DNA from: Anabaena sp. WA102
Lineage (GTDB): Bacteria > Cyanobacteriota > Cyanobacteriia > Cyanobacteriales > Nostocaceae
Direction: 5' to 3'
Length of the DNA stretch: 64,000 bases
Assembly (NCBI RefSeq): GCF_001277295.1
Contig: NZ_CP011456.1
Location: forward strand, 124,001-188,000
Of this stretch, positions 26,246-35,094 are shown in pieces. The notes under the pieces were generated by a model that was given only the letters and a program-made list of their open reading frames with translations, did not search any database and had not been told where the DNA came from. How positions within the stretch are numbered: position 1 is the first letter of the stretch; each line of letters opens with the position of its first letter. The position numbers and the translations under genes were made by a program.

Positions 26246-26649
26246 TGTATTATTACCTCCTGATCTGGATTATATACTATGATTCTAACTTGATATTTTT
26301 TTACAGTAATTTTAGCAAATCGAGTTTGAAAAAAAGAAATATAAGCATCTTTGGGAACAGCTAAATATAATTCTCTTTCTGACTCAATTTCTTCTAACAT
26401 AGTTTGATAATTAAGAAATTGTCCTAATGCTGTATGAAATTCACTTACTGCTGAGTTACTAGCAAAACTTTTGATTTCTACAGCAATTTTTTGTTCTCCT
26501 TTTTCTGCGGCTATTAATCTTTCTGCACCCAAATCAATTCTAAAGGTTATCTCCTCTAATTCTACCTCTAAGGGATCATCTGTAATTATCCATCCTTCTT
26601 TTTCTAATGCGGTTCTAACTGCTTGATGAAATAAATCTCTTGCTGACAT
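26233..26649 (-). CDS. xisH: XisH-family protein
   Basis: A 138-residue XisH homologue. It begins MSARDLFHQAVRTALEKEGW and contains DLGAERLIAAEKGEQKIAVEIKSF, where the D...E-x-K spacing fits a PD-(D/E)XK nuclease-like core. It is first in a two-gene operon with xisI. The pair lies between two identical inverted MITEs (25603 and 26883). Confidence 0.92.
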   Translation of the reverse strand: MSARDLFHQAVRTALEKEGWIITDDPLEVELEEITFRIDLGAERLIAAEKGEQKIAVEIKSFASNSAVSEFHTALGQFLNYQTMLEEIESERELYLAVPKDAYISFFQTRFAKITVKKYQVRIIVYNPDQEVIIQWPT

Positions 26650-26844
26650 AGATATTTTATTGTTTCAATTAAAAATAACACTATCACGGCTATCGTAGCA
26701 ATTGTCGCTGCTGCTATCATTAACGAAAAACTATTAGCAAATGTCTCTTTTGGTCACGACAAAGCTAATTATAGAACGCTTATAATTACGATTAAGCTGT
26801 AAATAGAAAAAGCTTAAACAAATCATGTTACTCGTCAATCAAGA

Positions 26845-27250
26845 TCAAGCTAAAGCTGAAGTGAAAATTGGAAAAGCTGTAAGAGACTTCCAAATAAAAA
26901 AATGTCCCAAAACTGATGCAGAAATTCTCTCTCTGTGTACTCTGTGCCTCTGTGGTTCGTTTCTTAGGATAATTTATTTCTTGGAAGTCTCTAAGTGCGA
27001 TCGCTACTAAGGTAGAATATTCAAAGTCCAGTAAAAACTTCCCTACCACCCCCAGTGGTAATTGGCTAAAGTCCCATTATGCTGGGAAGTCTTTGTTGTT
27101 TGTGGTAGCTTCAAACCCAAAGGAAGTCAGGAAAACCACAATTAGCGGCAGCAAAACTCTAAATGTACCTGTTCCTACGGCTAACAGGTTCCAAAATTGG
27201 CATTTTTGAGATTCCAGTTTAGCTTGGACATTGGCTATGACTTCATACAT
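26845..27250 (-). pseudogene. small membrane protein gene with a stop codon and MITE insertion
   Basis: On the minus strand an ATG at 27250 opens a 57-codon frame (MYEVIANVQAKLESQKCQFW, then a membrane segment LLPLIVVFLTSF) ending in TAA at 27077-27079. The same frame then runs on as WDFSQLPLGVVGKFLLDF...LVAIAL, is cut by MITE copy 2, and after its removal with one TAA continues TAFPIFTSALA to a TGA at 26845. The hydrophobic pattern favours this strand, but the opposite strand is also open (MLLVNQDQAK from 26825), so the call is tentative. I do not recognise the family. Confidence 0.42.
26883..26991 (-). mobile_element. 109-bp MITE, copy 2, inverted (TAA duplication)
   Basis: It has the same perfect ends as copy 1, is flanked by TAA at 26880-26882 and 26992-26994, and reads as the exact inverse complement of copy 1 over all 109 bases. 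The identity indicates recent movement. Together the two copies form inverted repeats around xisHI. Confidence 0.9.
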
Positions 27251-27405
27251 TTGTTTTTCTGGTAGTACAATTATCAGTAAAAATTAATCTAATAACTATA
27301 GTTTCTTGTTAAGTTAAATTAAATCACAGTGATAATTACCCCAAATTTATCGGGTAAGTTGAGTTTTTGTATCAAATGAGCAGGGTTAACGGAGTAATAC
27401 AGACA

Positions 27406-28104
27406 ATGCAGCAACTTGTAGACCAAATTAAAACAATTGATTTTCAAAGTGAAATATATAAAGATGCTTATAGCCGCATCAATGCCATTGTAATTGAAGG
27501 GGAACAAGAAGCCCACGAAAATTACATTACATTAGCTCAACTACTGCCGGCACAGGAAAAGGAACTAATTGCCCTCTCGAAAATGGAAAGTCGCCACAAA
27601 AAAGGGTTTGAAGCCTGTGGACGGAACTTAAAAGTGACTCCAGATTTAGAATTTGCGAAAAAGTTTTTCTTGGGACTACATGAAAATTTCCAAACCGCAG
27701 CCAAAGAAGGTAAAGTCGTGACTTGTCTTTTGATTCAATCATTAATTATCGAATGTTTTGCGATCGCTGCCTACAATATCTATATTCCCGTGGCTGATGA
27801 TTTTGCTCGTAAAATCACAGAAGGGGTAGTAAAAGAAGAATACAGCCATCTCAACTTTGGTGAAGTGTGGTTGCAAAAAAACTTTACAGAATCCAAAGCC
27901 GAATTAGAGCAAGCTAACCGCCAAAACCTGCCTCTAGTATGGAGAATGCTCAATCAAGTAGCAGATGATGCCAAAGTTTTAGCTATGGAAAAAGACGCTT
28001 TAGTAGAAGATTTTATGATTCAATATGGTGATGCCCTAAGTAACATTGGCTTCACTACCCGTGATATCATGCGTCTTTCTGCCTACGGACTTGTAGCCGC
28101 TTAA
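27406..28104 (+). CDS. ado: aldehyde-deformylating oxygenase
   Basis: This enzyme converts fatty aldehydes to alkanes (heptadecane in cyanobacteria) and formate using a diiron centre, O2 and reductant. The 232-residue length is normal. Iron-ligand segments are VIEGEQEAHENY, LSKMESRHKKGF, SLIIECFAIAAYN and VVKEEYSHLNFGE. The ATG at 27406 (MQQLVDQIKTIDFQSEIYKD) matches the usual N-terminus; longer frames use TTG at 27367 or ATG at 27376. It is followed 238 bp later by its partner, the acyl-ACP reductase. Confidence 0.97.
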   Translation: MQQLVDQIKTIDFQSEIYKDAYSRINAIVIEGEQEAHENYITLAQLLPAQEKELIALSKMESRHKKGFEACGRNLKVTPDLEFAKKFFLGLHENFQTAAKEGKVVTCLLIQSLIIECFAIAAYNIYIPVADDFARKITEGVVKEEYSHLNFGEVWLQKNFTESKAELEQANRQNLPLVWRMLNQVADDAKVLAMEKDALVEDFMIQYGDALSNIGFTTRDIMRLSAYGLVAA

Positions 28105-28134
28105 GAATGCCCTTGGGGTGACAACTATGTTACC

Positions 28135-28182
28135 CCAAGGGAAGTAGGGGAGGTAGGGGAAGTAGGGGAGGTAGGGGAAGTA
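28135..28182. repeat. GGGGAAGTAGGGGAGGTA tandem repeat
   Basis: A short tandem array of GTAGGGGA-type units between ado and the reductase gene, resembling the longer array at 32085. No gene is present in 28105-28342. Confidence 0.6.
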
Positions 28183-28342
28183 GTCAACCGTCAACTGTGA
28201 ACATTGACCCCTTATGTAGTATTTTTAATAGTTAGATACTATAGTTTGCGATTTCTCTCAAATTCAAGACTCAAATCCAAAGTTGGTATTGCTCACTAAT
28301 TCCACAGTTTTGCACGACAGCACACGCCTAATATATCACTCC

Positions 28343-29362
28343 ATGTTTGGTTTAATTGGACATCTGACTAGTTTAGAACACGCTCAATCAGTAGCTCAAG
28401 AATTGGGATATCCAGAATATGCCGATCAAGGGCTAGACTTTTGGTGTAGCGCCCCGCCGCAAATAGTTGATCATATCACTGTCACCAGTATCACCGGGCA
28501 GAAAATAGAAGGAAAGTATGTAGAATCATGCTTTTTACCGGAAATGCTGGCTAATCGCCGCATTAAAGCCGCAACACGCAAAATTCTTAATGCTATGGCT
28601 CATGCTCAAAAGCATGGCATTGATATTACAGCCTTGGGTGGATTTTCCTCAATTATTTTTGAGAACTTTAATTTAGAGCAGTTCAAACAAGTCCGCAATA
28701 TTAACCTAGATTTTGAACGCTTCACCACAGGCAACACTCATACAGCTTACATTATTTGTCGGCAAGTAGAAGAAGCTTCCAAACAACTAGGGATTGAATT
28801 GTCCAAAGCAACTGTAGCTGTGTGCGGTGCAACGGGGGATATTGGCAGCGCAGTCACCCGCTGGCTAGATAAAAAAACAGATGTTCAAGAATTATTATTA
28901 ATTGCGAGAAATCAAGAACGTCTCCAAGAACTGCAAGCAGAACTAGGACGGGGTAAAATTATGGGATTACAGGAAGCATTACCCCAAGCGGATATTGTCG
29001 TCTGGGTGGCGAGTATGCCCAAAGGCGTAGAAATTGACCCAACAACATTAAAACAACCCTGTCTATTGATTGATGGGGGCTATCCTAAAAACTTAGGCAC
29101 AAAAGTTCAGCATCCGGGGGTATATGTATTAAATGGTGGCATTGTGGAGCATTCTCTAGATATTGACTGGAAAATCATGAAAATTGTCAATATGGATGTG
29201 CCAGGGCGGCAATTATTTGCTTGTTTTGCCGAATCAATGCTGCTGGAATTTGAGAAGTTATATACAAACTTTTCTTGGGGGCGTAATCAGATTACCGTAG
29301 ACAAAATGGAGCAAATTGGTCGTGTGTCCATTAAACACGGTTTTAGACCATTACTAGTTTAG
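28343..29362 (+). CDS. aar: long-chain acyl-[acyl-carrier-protein] reductase
   Basis: This enzyme reduces acyl-ACP to fatty aldehyde with NADPH, supplying the oxygenase encoded upstream. 339 residues from the ATG at 28343 (MFGLIGHLTSLEHAQ), the standard start; a longer frame reaches 28283. The nucleotide-binding motif is VAVCGATGDIGSAVTRWL (about residues 158-175). The catalytic cysteine segment is RQLFACFAESMLLEFE near residue 293. The order ado-aar-accA-SDR is the conserved cyanobacterial alkane locus. Confidence 0.96.
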   Translation: MFGLIGHLTSLEHAQSVAQELGYPEYADQGLDFWCSAPPQIVDHITVTSITGQKIEGKYVESCFLPEMLANRRIKAATRKILNAMAHAQKHGIDITALGGFSSIIFENFNLEQFKQVRNINLDFERFTTGNTHTAYIICRQVEEASKQLGIELSKATVAVCGATGDIGSAVTRWLDKKTDVQELLLIARNQERLQELQAELGRGKIMGLQEALPQADIVVWVASMPKGVEIDPTTLKQPCLLIDGGYPKNLGTKVQHPGVYVLNGGIVEHSLDIDWKIMKIVNMDVPGRQLFACFAESMLLEFEKLYTNFSWGRNQITVDKMEQIGRVSIKHGFRPLLV

Positions 29363-29457
29363 TCATTGGTCATTGGTCAGTGGTCAGTGGCAAAGAAAAG
29401 ACAACTGACAACTGACAACTGACAACTAACAACTGACAACTGACAACTGACAACGAA
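29363..29457. repeat. tandem ACAACTG heptamers
   Basis: Direct heptamer repeats (ACAACTG, about 8-9 units, 29400-29455) preceded by TTGGTCA/AGTGGTC repeats. This is the short tandemly repeated repetitive sequence type of heterocystous cyanobacteria. A small related array is at 31325-31347. There are no spacers, so it is not CRISPR. Confidence 0.75.
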
Positions 29458-29464
29458 CATAATT

Positions 29465-30445
29465 ATGGCAACCACTGAGCGCAAACCGCTACTGTTAGAT
29501 TTTGAAAAGCCTTTAGCAGAACTGGCTACTCGGATTGACCAAATTCGCCAATTGGCTGAAGAAAATGGTGTTGATGTTTCTGGACAAATTCGCCAACTAG
29601 AAACGCGGGCGACGCAATTGCGGGAGGAGATTTTTAGCAGTCTGACACCATCTCAACGATTACAGGTAGCTCGTCATCCCCGCCGCCCTAGCACTTTAGA
29701 TTATATCCAGTCTATCAGCGATGAATGGATGGAGTTACATGGCGATCGCTGTGGCGGCGATGATCCAGCTTTAGTTGGTGGCGTTGGTCGTATAGCTGGA
29801 CAACCAGTGATGATGTTAGGACATCAAAAAGGTCGAGATACTAAAGACAACGTTGCCCGCAACTTTGGTATGGCTGCTCCTGGTGGCTACCGTAAGGCTC
29901 TGCGCCTCATGGAACACGCCAATAAATTTAGTATGCCAATTTTGACCTTTATTGATACTCCTGGGGCTTGGGCGGGCATCGAAGCCGAACATCAAGGACA
30001 AGGAGAGGCGATCGCCTATAACCTGCGAGAAATGTTCAGTTTTGACGTACCCATCATTTGTACAGTTATCGGTGAAGGTGGATCTGGTGGGGCTTTGGGT
30101 ATTGGTGTAGGCGATCGTCTACTGATGTTTGAACACTCAGTTTACACCGTAGCTACCCCCGAAGCCTGTGCCGCAATTTTGTGGAAAGATGCCAGTAAAT
30201 CTCACCTAGCGGCCGTAGCCCTGAAAATCATCTCCCACGACCTCAAAAACTTGGGTATTATTGACCAAATCCTCCCTGAACCCTTGGGTGGCGCACACTC
30301 AGACCCCTTAACAGCGGCTACCAACTTAAAACAAGCCTTAGTGGAAAACTTAGACGAACTCAACCGTCTCACCCCAGCCGAGCGCCGCCAACTCCGTTAT
30401 GATAAATTCCGTAATATCGGCGTTTTCACAGAACTTGCCCACTAA
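29465..30445 (+). CDS. accA: acetyl-CoA carboxylase carboxyltransferase subunit alpha
   Basis: The alpha subunit of the carboxyltransferase that makes malonyl-CoA for fatty acid synthesis. 326 residues. Conserved segments are LDYIQSISDEWMELHGDRC, MLGHQKGRDTKDN, FIDTPGAWAGIEAE and GEGGSGGALGIGVGD. It lies directly behind the alkane genes, as in many cyanobacteria, linking acyl supply and alkane formation. The other Acc subunits are not in the window. Confidence 0.97.
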   Translation: MATTERKPLLLDFEKPLAELATRIDQIRQLAEENGVDVSGQIRQLETRATQLREEIFSSLTPSQRLQVARHPRRPSTLDYIQSISDEWMELHGDRCGGDDPALVGGVGRIAGQPVMMLGHQKGRDTKDNVARNFGMAAPGGYRKALRLMEHANKFSMPILTFIDTPGAWAGIEAEHQGQGEAIAYNLREMFSFDVPIICTVIGEGGSGGALGIGVGDRLLMFEHSVYTVATPEACAAILWKDASKSHLAAVALKIISHDLKNLGIIDQILPEPLGGAHSDPLTAATNLKQALVENLDELNRLTPAERRQLRYDKFRNIGVFTELAH

Positions 30446-30488
30446 AAATACTCAAGAAAATGGTATAGAATAATAGCAATGCTATAAT

Positions 30489-30537
30489 TGCCTATGGCTG
30501 CTTAAAGATTTTTAACAATCTTCAAGAGCCATAGGCA
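30489..30537. terminator. hairpin between accA and the SDR gene
   Basis: Arms TGCCTATGGCT (30489-30499) and AGCCATAGGCA (30527-30537) are perfect over 11 bp, with AT-rich DNA between that can pair further. It is followed by TTTG. It could terminate accA or attenuate the next gene, whose start is 20 bp away. Confidence 0.45.
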
Positions 30538-30556
30538 TTTGTATTTACTTGATTTT

Positions 30557-31282
30557 ATGAATTCTGAGCAAAAAAGACGCGCCTTAATTACTGGTGCTAG
30601 TAGCGGAATTGGCAGAGCAACAGCTTTAGCATTTGCAAAGGCTGGAATAGATGTAGCATTAGTCAGCCGTTCTCAGGATAAACTAGAGTCTGTAGCTAGA
30701 GCCGCACAGGAGTTAGGAGTAGAAGCCCAAGCCTTTTGTCTAGACTTAGCTGAAGTTACCCAAGTTAAATCCAAAATTCAAGGAATAGCTGACAAATTTG
30801 GCAACATAAATATTCTCATTAATAACGCTGGAATTGGATATACAGGCAACCTGAGTGAAACACCCTTGGAAGACTGGCAACAAGTCATTGACTTGAACCT
30901 CACCAGTGTCTTTCAGTGCATGATGGGAATTTTGCCAGGAATGCGCCAACAAGGGCAAGGCACAATTATTAACATTGCTTCTATAGCAGCCAAACAAACC
31001 TTTCCAGGTTGGGGTGCTTACTGCGTCAGCAAAGCAGGACTTCTTTTCCTCTCCCAAACCCTCGCACAAGAAGAACGGGCTAATGGTATTCGCGTCATTG
31101 CCATTTGTCCTGGTTCTGTCAATACGGCAATTTGGGATACTCCAACCGTCCAGGCTAGCTTTGACCGTTCCCAAATGTTAACTCCAGAAATTGTGGCAAC
31201 AACAATTTTACACACTGTCTTATTACCACAAGAAGCAGTAATTGAAGAATTGACGATTATGTCCAATGCTGGTGTTCTCTAA
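30557..31282 (+). CDS. short-chain dehydrogenase/reductase
   Basis: A 241-residue classical SDR from the ATG at 30557 (MNSEQKRRALITGASSGIG). NAD(P) motif TGASSGIG, structural NNAGIG, catalytic Ser in NIASIAA, and Tyr/Lys in YCVSKAG. The C-terminus ends ELTIMSNAGVL. It is the fourth member of the conserved ado-aar-accA-SDR neighbourhood; its substrate is not established, although a lipid or aldehyde link is often suspected from position. Confidence 0.93.
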   Translation: MNSEQKRRALITGASSGIGRATALAFAKAGIDVALVSRSQDKLESVARAAQELGVEAQAFCLDLAEVTQVKSKIQGIADKFGNINILINNAGIGYTGNLSETPLEDWQQVIDLNLTSVFQCMMGILPGMRQQGQGTIINIASIAAKQTFPGWGAYCVSKAGLLFLSQTLAQEERANGIRVIAICPGSVNTAIWDTPTVQASFDRSQMLTPEIVATTILHTVLLPQEAVIEELTIMSNAGVL

Positions 31283-31369
31283 TTGGTAATTTCCTCATTT
31301 ATCTCTTTAAATGATTAATTACCACTGACGACTGACAACTGACAACTGAAAAATTACTAAAATTTAATC

Positions 31370-32077
31370 ATGACTATCGCTGGTTCAAACGGTTCTAATA
31401 CCTCGCAATCGCCTCTGATTCCTGATTTAGCAGAAGCTATCAATGTCCGACCAGACCGCAATACCCATAATGGCAAAGAACCAGAAATACATCCACCCTC
31501 GGAAGAAACAATGGATGAGATGATGCAAGCTGTGCGGACAATGTTAGTGGGATTAGGAGAAGACCCTGAACGGGAAGGGCTGCTAAAAACACCTAAGCGC
31601 GTAGCTAAGGCGATGAAATTTCTCACCAGCGGCTACAATCAATCTCTAGAAGACCTCATCAATGGTGCGATATTTGATGAAGGACATGATGAAATGGTTT
31701 TGGTAAGAGACATTAACTTCTTTAGCCTGTGTGAACATCATATGCTGCCATTCATGGGTAGAGCGCACGTTGCTTATATTCCCAATCAAAAAGTTGTAGG
31801 ATTAAGCAAACTGGCAAGAATTGTGGAAATGTATTCTCGCCGATTGCAAGTTCAAGAAAGACTAACTCGACAAATTGCTGAGGCACTACAAGCAGTCCTC
31901 GAACCCAAAGGTGTGGCTGTAGTCATGGAAGCTACTCATATGTGTATGGTGATGCGGGGGGTTCAAAAACCTGGTTCTTGGACAGTTACCAGTTCGATGG
32001 TAGGTATTTTCCAAGAACAACACAAAACCCGTGAAGAATTTTTCAACTTGATTCGTCATCAAGCGTCATTGTTTTAA
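31370..32077 (+). CDS. folE: GTP cyclohydrolase I
   Basis: Converts GTP to 7,8-dihydroneopterin triphosphate, the first step of folate and pterin synthesis. 235 residues with a variable N-terminal tail of about 50. Zinc ligands lie in FSLCEHHMLPF and THMCMVMRGV; the core GLSKLARIVEMYSRRLQVQE is intact. It is followed by a long tandem-repeat region. Confidence 0.96.
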   Translation: MTIAGSNGSNTSQSPLIPDLAEAINVRPDRNTHNGKEPEIHPPSEETMDEMMQAVRTMLVGLGEDPEREGLLKTPKRVAKAMKFLTSGYNQSLEDLINGAIFDEGHDEMVLVRDINFFSLCEHHMLPFMGRAHVAYIPNQKVVGLSKLARIVEMYSRRLQVQERLTRQIAEALQAVLEPKGVAVVMEATHMCMVMRGVQKPGSWTVTSSMVGIFQEQHKTREEFFNLIRHQASLF

Positions 32078-32079
32078 TG

Positions 32080-32219
32080 CGGGGTAGGGGTAGGGGGTAG
32101 GGAGTAGGGGGAGTAGGGGGAGTAGGGGAGTAGGGGGAGTAGGGGGAGTAGGGGAGTAGGGGAGTAGGGGAGTAGGGGGAGTAGGGGGAGTAGGGGGAGT
32201 AGGGGGAGTAGGGGGCAGG
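32080..32219. repeat. GTAGGGG(G)A tandem array
   Basis: About 15 near-perfect units of GTAGGGGGA or GTAGGGGA follow the folE stop. It is purine-rich on the plus strand with no spacers. Array length is likely to vary between strains. Confidence 0.85.
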
Positions 32220-32239
32220 GAGATTATTTATCTTTCTAT

Positions 32240-32368
32240 TGCCTATTGCCTATTGCCTATTGCCTATTGCCTATTACCTATTACCTATTACCAATTACCT
32301 ATTACCTATTGCCTATTGCCTATTGCCTATTGCCTATTGCCAATTACCAATTACCAATTACCAATTCT
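32240..32368. repeat. TTGCCTA / TTACCTA / TTACCAA heptamer array
   Basis: Roughly 18 heptamers with a gradient of variants: TTGCCTA, then TTACCTA, TTGCCTA again, then TTACCAA. This is the STRR type of heterocystous cyanobacteria. Its right end reaches into the convergent trpF gene and supplies that gene's stop codon. Confidence 0.85.
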
Positions 32369-33011
32369 CTAACTTTTGAAACAATAGGGCTACTTTATCT
32401 AAATCTTTGTTACCTGGTGAGTGTTCGACACCACTAGATAGATCAATACCATTGGGTTTAATTTGACTTAAAGCAGTCAAAATATTATCTGGTGTGAGTC
32501 CTCCGGCTAAGAACCAAGGAAGACCAGGGCTAAATTGCTGATTTAGTTGATGCCAATCTAAGGTTTGTCCTGTTCCTCCTAGCTGTTGGGGATGGTAAGC
32601 ATCAAGTAGTAGAGTATCTACATAATCGGTGTAATGTATGGTGGTTTGTAGATGCTCTAAACTGCGGACTCGCAAGGCTTTGATAATTTCCACTTGGGGT
32701 AGGGATTGACGTAATTGCTGGCAAAATTCTGGTGTTTCGTCTCCATGTAGCTGGACACCGGTTAAACCAGACTTTTTAACTATTTGACTAATTTCAGAAA
32801 TAGTAGTGTTAGCAAAAACGCCGATTTTATCAATATTTTTGGAAATCGGGGCGTTGCCTTCAGCCAGTGCAGCTATGGCTGCCTGAATTTGGGCTATGGT
32901 AACGTAACGAGGAGAAGTGGGAACACAGATAAATCCTAGTGCTGTTGCACCCAAGGCAGCTATAGCTAGAGACTGCTCTGGTTGAGTAATACCGCAAATT
33001 TTAACCCGCAT
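32358..33011 (-). CDS. trpF: phosphoribosylanthranilate isomerase
   Basis: Third step of the tryptophan branch, an Amadori rearrangement in a TIM barrel. 217 residues. MRVKICGITQPEQ contains the catalytic Cys (KICG), GVQLHGDE is the central motif, LLLDAY the general-acid Asp region, and LAGGLTPDNI the phosphate loop. Its last codons (KLENW) are followed by a TAA that belongs to the first TTACCAA heptamer of the neighbouring array. Confidence 0.94.
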   Translation of the reverse strand: MRVKICGITQPEQSLAIAALGATALGFICVPTSPRYVTIAQIQAAIAALAEGNAPISKNIDKIGVFANTTISEISQIVKKSGLTGVQLHGDETPEFCQQLRQSLPQVEIIKALRVRSLEHLQTTIHYTDYVDTLLLDAYHPQQLGGTGQTLDWHQLNQQFSPGLPWFLAGGLTPDNILTALSQIKPNGIDLSSGVEHSPGNKDLDKVALLFQKLENW

Positions 33012-33140
33012 TTCTATCAGAAAAGTTACAAATAATCACAAAAGTATCTTAATTCAAGTTAAAAACTTTTGCTTTGTCCTGGGTAATTTTATAATTCTGT
33101 AGGACTATATTCATTTTTTCATTTAGGAGAAAACAATTTC

Positions 33141-33389
33141 ATGTCATCAATTTTATTAGCCGCAGCATCCGTTCCTGTTACACCAGTGTGGAGTCCTACA
33201 GTCGGTATCATTATCAGTGCCAGCAGCGCAGTTGTATTATTATTTACTTTTGCACTGAAATCTGCTAAAGTTGGACCTGCGATGCCTGTATTGCCTGTAA
33301 GTGTACCAGGATTCATTGGAGCAATGGCTTTTGGTCATGTAATTGGTATTGGTATTGTGTTAGGACTGACTAATATTGGTCGTTTGTAA
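33141..33389 (+). CDS. psaK: photosystem I subunit PsaK
   Basis: An 82-residue two-helix thylakoid protein of the photosystem I periphery. It has the hallmark TPVWSPTVGIIISAS before helix 1 and FIGAMAFGHVIGIGIVLGL as helix 2, ending NIGRL. AGGAGA sits 12 bases before the ATG. The interhelix loop (KSAKVGPAMPVLPVSVPG) is unlike the one I recall from the main PsaK, so this may be one of the extra PsaK paralogues of Nostocales. Confidence 0.85.
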   Translation: MSSILLAAASVPVTPVWSPTVGIIISASSAVVLLFTFALKSAKVGPAMPVLPVSVPGFIGAMAFGHVIGIGIVLGLTNIGRL

Positions 33390-33407
33390 GTTGGATTAAC
33401 AAATTCC

Positions 33408-33440
33408 AGATCCCCGACTTCTTGGAGAAGTCGGGGATCT
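33408..33440. repeat. 33-bp perfect hairpin, copy 4 (loop TGG)
   Basis: Same arms as at 2109 with loop TGG, starting 18 bp after the psaK stop, where it could end that transcript, although no T run follows. Confidence 0.85.
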
Positions 33441-33516
33441 ATGCTATTTAAAATTGTCTATCCTAGAGTTATACATACATTTCTCTCTATAAAAGAATTT
33501 CTGGAAATATCTAATA

Positions 33517-34713
33517 ATGCAAACAAATTGGCAAATAGGTTCTTTATTTGGCATTCCTTTATTTTTAGACCCCTTATGGTTTGTGATTTTGGGGCTAACA
33601 ACTCTGAATTTTGGGTTAGCTTATCAGCAATGGGGGGCTATTGCGGGTTGGAGTGCTGGTTTGATGATGGCACTGCTGTTATTTGCTTCGGTGCTGCTAC
33701 ATGAGTTGGGACATAGCTTGGTGGCACAATCCCAAGGTATTAAGGTGAATTCAATTACTTTGTTTTTGTTTGGGGGGGTGGCGGCAATTGAGGAGGAGTC
33801 AAAAACTCCTGGTCAGGCTTTTCAGGTGGCGATCGCTGGTCCTGCGGTAAGTGTGATTCTATTTTTCTTACTGCGTCTAGGTTCAAGTTTGATTCCTGAT
33901 AGTAACCCCTTAAATGAAATGACGGGAGATTTATCGAGGATTAACTTGGTGGTGGCTTTATTTAATTTAATTCCTGGTTTGCCTTTGGATGGGGGACAGG
34001 TATTAAAAGCGGCTTTGTGGAAAGTTACAGGCGATCGCTTTCAAGCGGTACACTGGGCAGCAAAAGCTGGACAAATTTTAGGTTATGGTGCGATCGCTTT
34101 GGGTTTTGCTATTGACTTCTTTACCAGAGAATTTATCACGGGTTTATGGATGGTTTTGATCGGCTGGTTTGCAGTGCGTAATGCTAACAGTTATGACCGT
34201 GTCACCACATTACAAGAAACCTTACTCAAGTTAGTAGCAGCCGATGGCATGACTCGTAATTTTCGGGTAGTTGATGCCAATCAAACATTGCGAGAATTTG
34301 CTGATTTATATCTTTTAGAAACTACTGCACCGCAAGTTTATTTTGCGGCTGATGATGGTCGTTATCGGGGTTTAGTTAATATTAATGATTTGCGGACAAC
34401 GCAAAGAAGTGAATGGGAAACTCAAACTTTACAAACTATTGTTCATCCTTTGACGACAATTCCCACTGTGATTGAATCCACTTCTTTGGCTGAGGTAATT
34501 AGGAAATTAGAAACCGAACAACTATCTCAAATTACTGTTCTTTCTCCTGCGGATGCTGTTGCTGGTGTCATTGATAGAGGGGATATTGTCCAAGCATTAG
34601 CACAAAAGTTAAATTTGCCAATTACTGCTGCGGAAATTAAACGAATTAAGGAAGAAGGGAGCTTTCCCCCAGGTTTACAATTAGGGGTAATAGCAAAGTC
34701 TGTAGAACCATAA
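33517..34713 (+). CDS. M50 site-2-protease-like metalloprotease with CBS domains
   Basis: A 398-residue intramembrane protease. The zinc site HELGH is at residues 62-66, and the second motif NLIPGLPLDGGQ near 147-158 supplies the third ligand. Hydrophobic segments surround both. The C-terminal part (about 240-370) contains a pair of CBS-like modules (MTRNFRVVDANQTLREF and IVHPLTTIPTVIEST). This matches the SpoIVFB-like S2P subgroup, where CBS domains may sense adenylates. The substrate is unknown. Confidence 0.93.
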   Translation: MQTNWQIGSLFGIPLFLDPLWFVILGLTTLNFGLAYQQWGAIAGWSAGLMMALLLFASVLLHELGHSLVAQSQGIKVNSITLFLFGGVAAIEEESKTPGQAFQVAIAGPAVSVILFFLLRLGSSLIPDSNPLNEMTGDLSRINLVVALFNLIPGLPLDGGQVLKAALWKVTGDRFQAVHWAAKAGQILGYGAIALGFAIDFFTREFITGLWMVLIGWFAVRNANSYDRVTTLQETLLKLVAADGMTRNFRVVDANQTLREFADLYLLETTAPQVYFAADDGRYRGLVNINDLRTTQRSEWETQTLQTIVHPLTTIPTVIESTSLAEVIRKLETEQLSQITVLSPADAVAGVIDRGDIVQALAQKLNLPITAAEIKRIKEEGSFPPGLQLGVIAKSVEP

Positions 34714-34823
34714 AAATGTCTGATACCGTAGCCATATCAGGATAATCAGGATTAAGGATGCTTGATGATTAATAAATCCTGTAAATCCTTAAATCCTGAT
34801 TCTGACAATAAAATTTTTATTTA

Positions 34824-34945
34824 GGGACTTCCAAGAAATAAATTATCCTGATTAACGAACCACAGAGGCGCAGAGGACACAGAGGAATAAGGGTTTGAGA
34901 GATTTTTGCGTTAGGTGGTTGAGTATTTTTTTATTTGGAAGTCCC
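34824..34945 (+). mobile_element. MITE, copy 4, 122-bp variant (TTA duplication)
   Basis: Same family as the 109-bp element, with ends GGGACTTCC and GGAAGTCCC, flanked by TTA at 34821-34823 and 34946-34948. The interior keeps GAACCACAGAGGCGCAGAG but is longer and diverged. It is intergenic. Both end bases changed in a compensating way (A to G and T to C), so the inverted ends remain perfect. Confidence 0.85.
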
Positions 34946-35094
34946 TTAGCAGACAGTTTCATCTGGTTGGATATTACCAAAAAGACGTTCACTCAACTTT
35001 GACAGGGTGAATTGATTCTTTTTTGTGAAAAAACATAATTTTAGCTCCTGCAAACTTTCACCTAAAAAAACAAAATTTATCATCCTAACTATTG

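Noticed and set aside
25910..26649. xisHI as part of an excisable fdxN-type element
   Set aside because: No XisF-type recombinase gene and no interrupted nif/fdx gene with matching direct repeats in the window; treated as an orphan pair.
29400..29455. Possible CRISPR array of short repeats
   Set aside because: The heptamers are directly tandem with no spacers. The same holds for 32080-32368. No cas gene is in the window.
32246..32437. 63-codon plus frame (repeating PIAYCLLPI)
   Set aside because: It is a translation of the heptamer array, continuing antisense into trpF.
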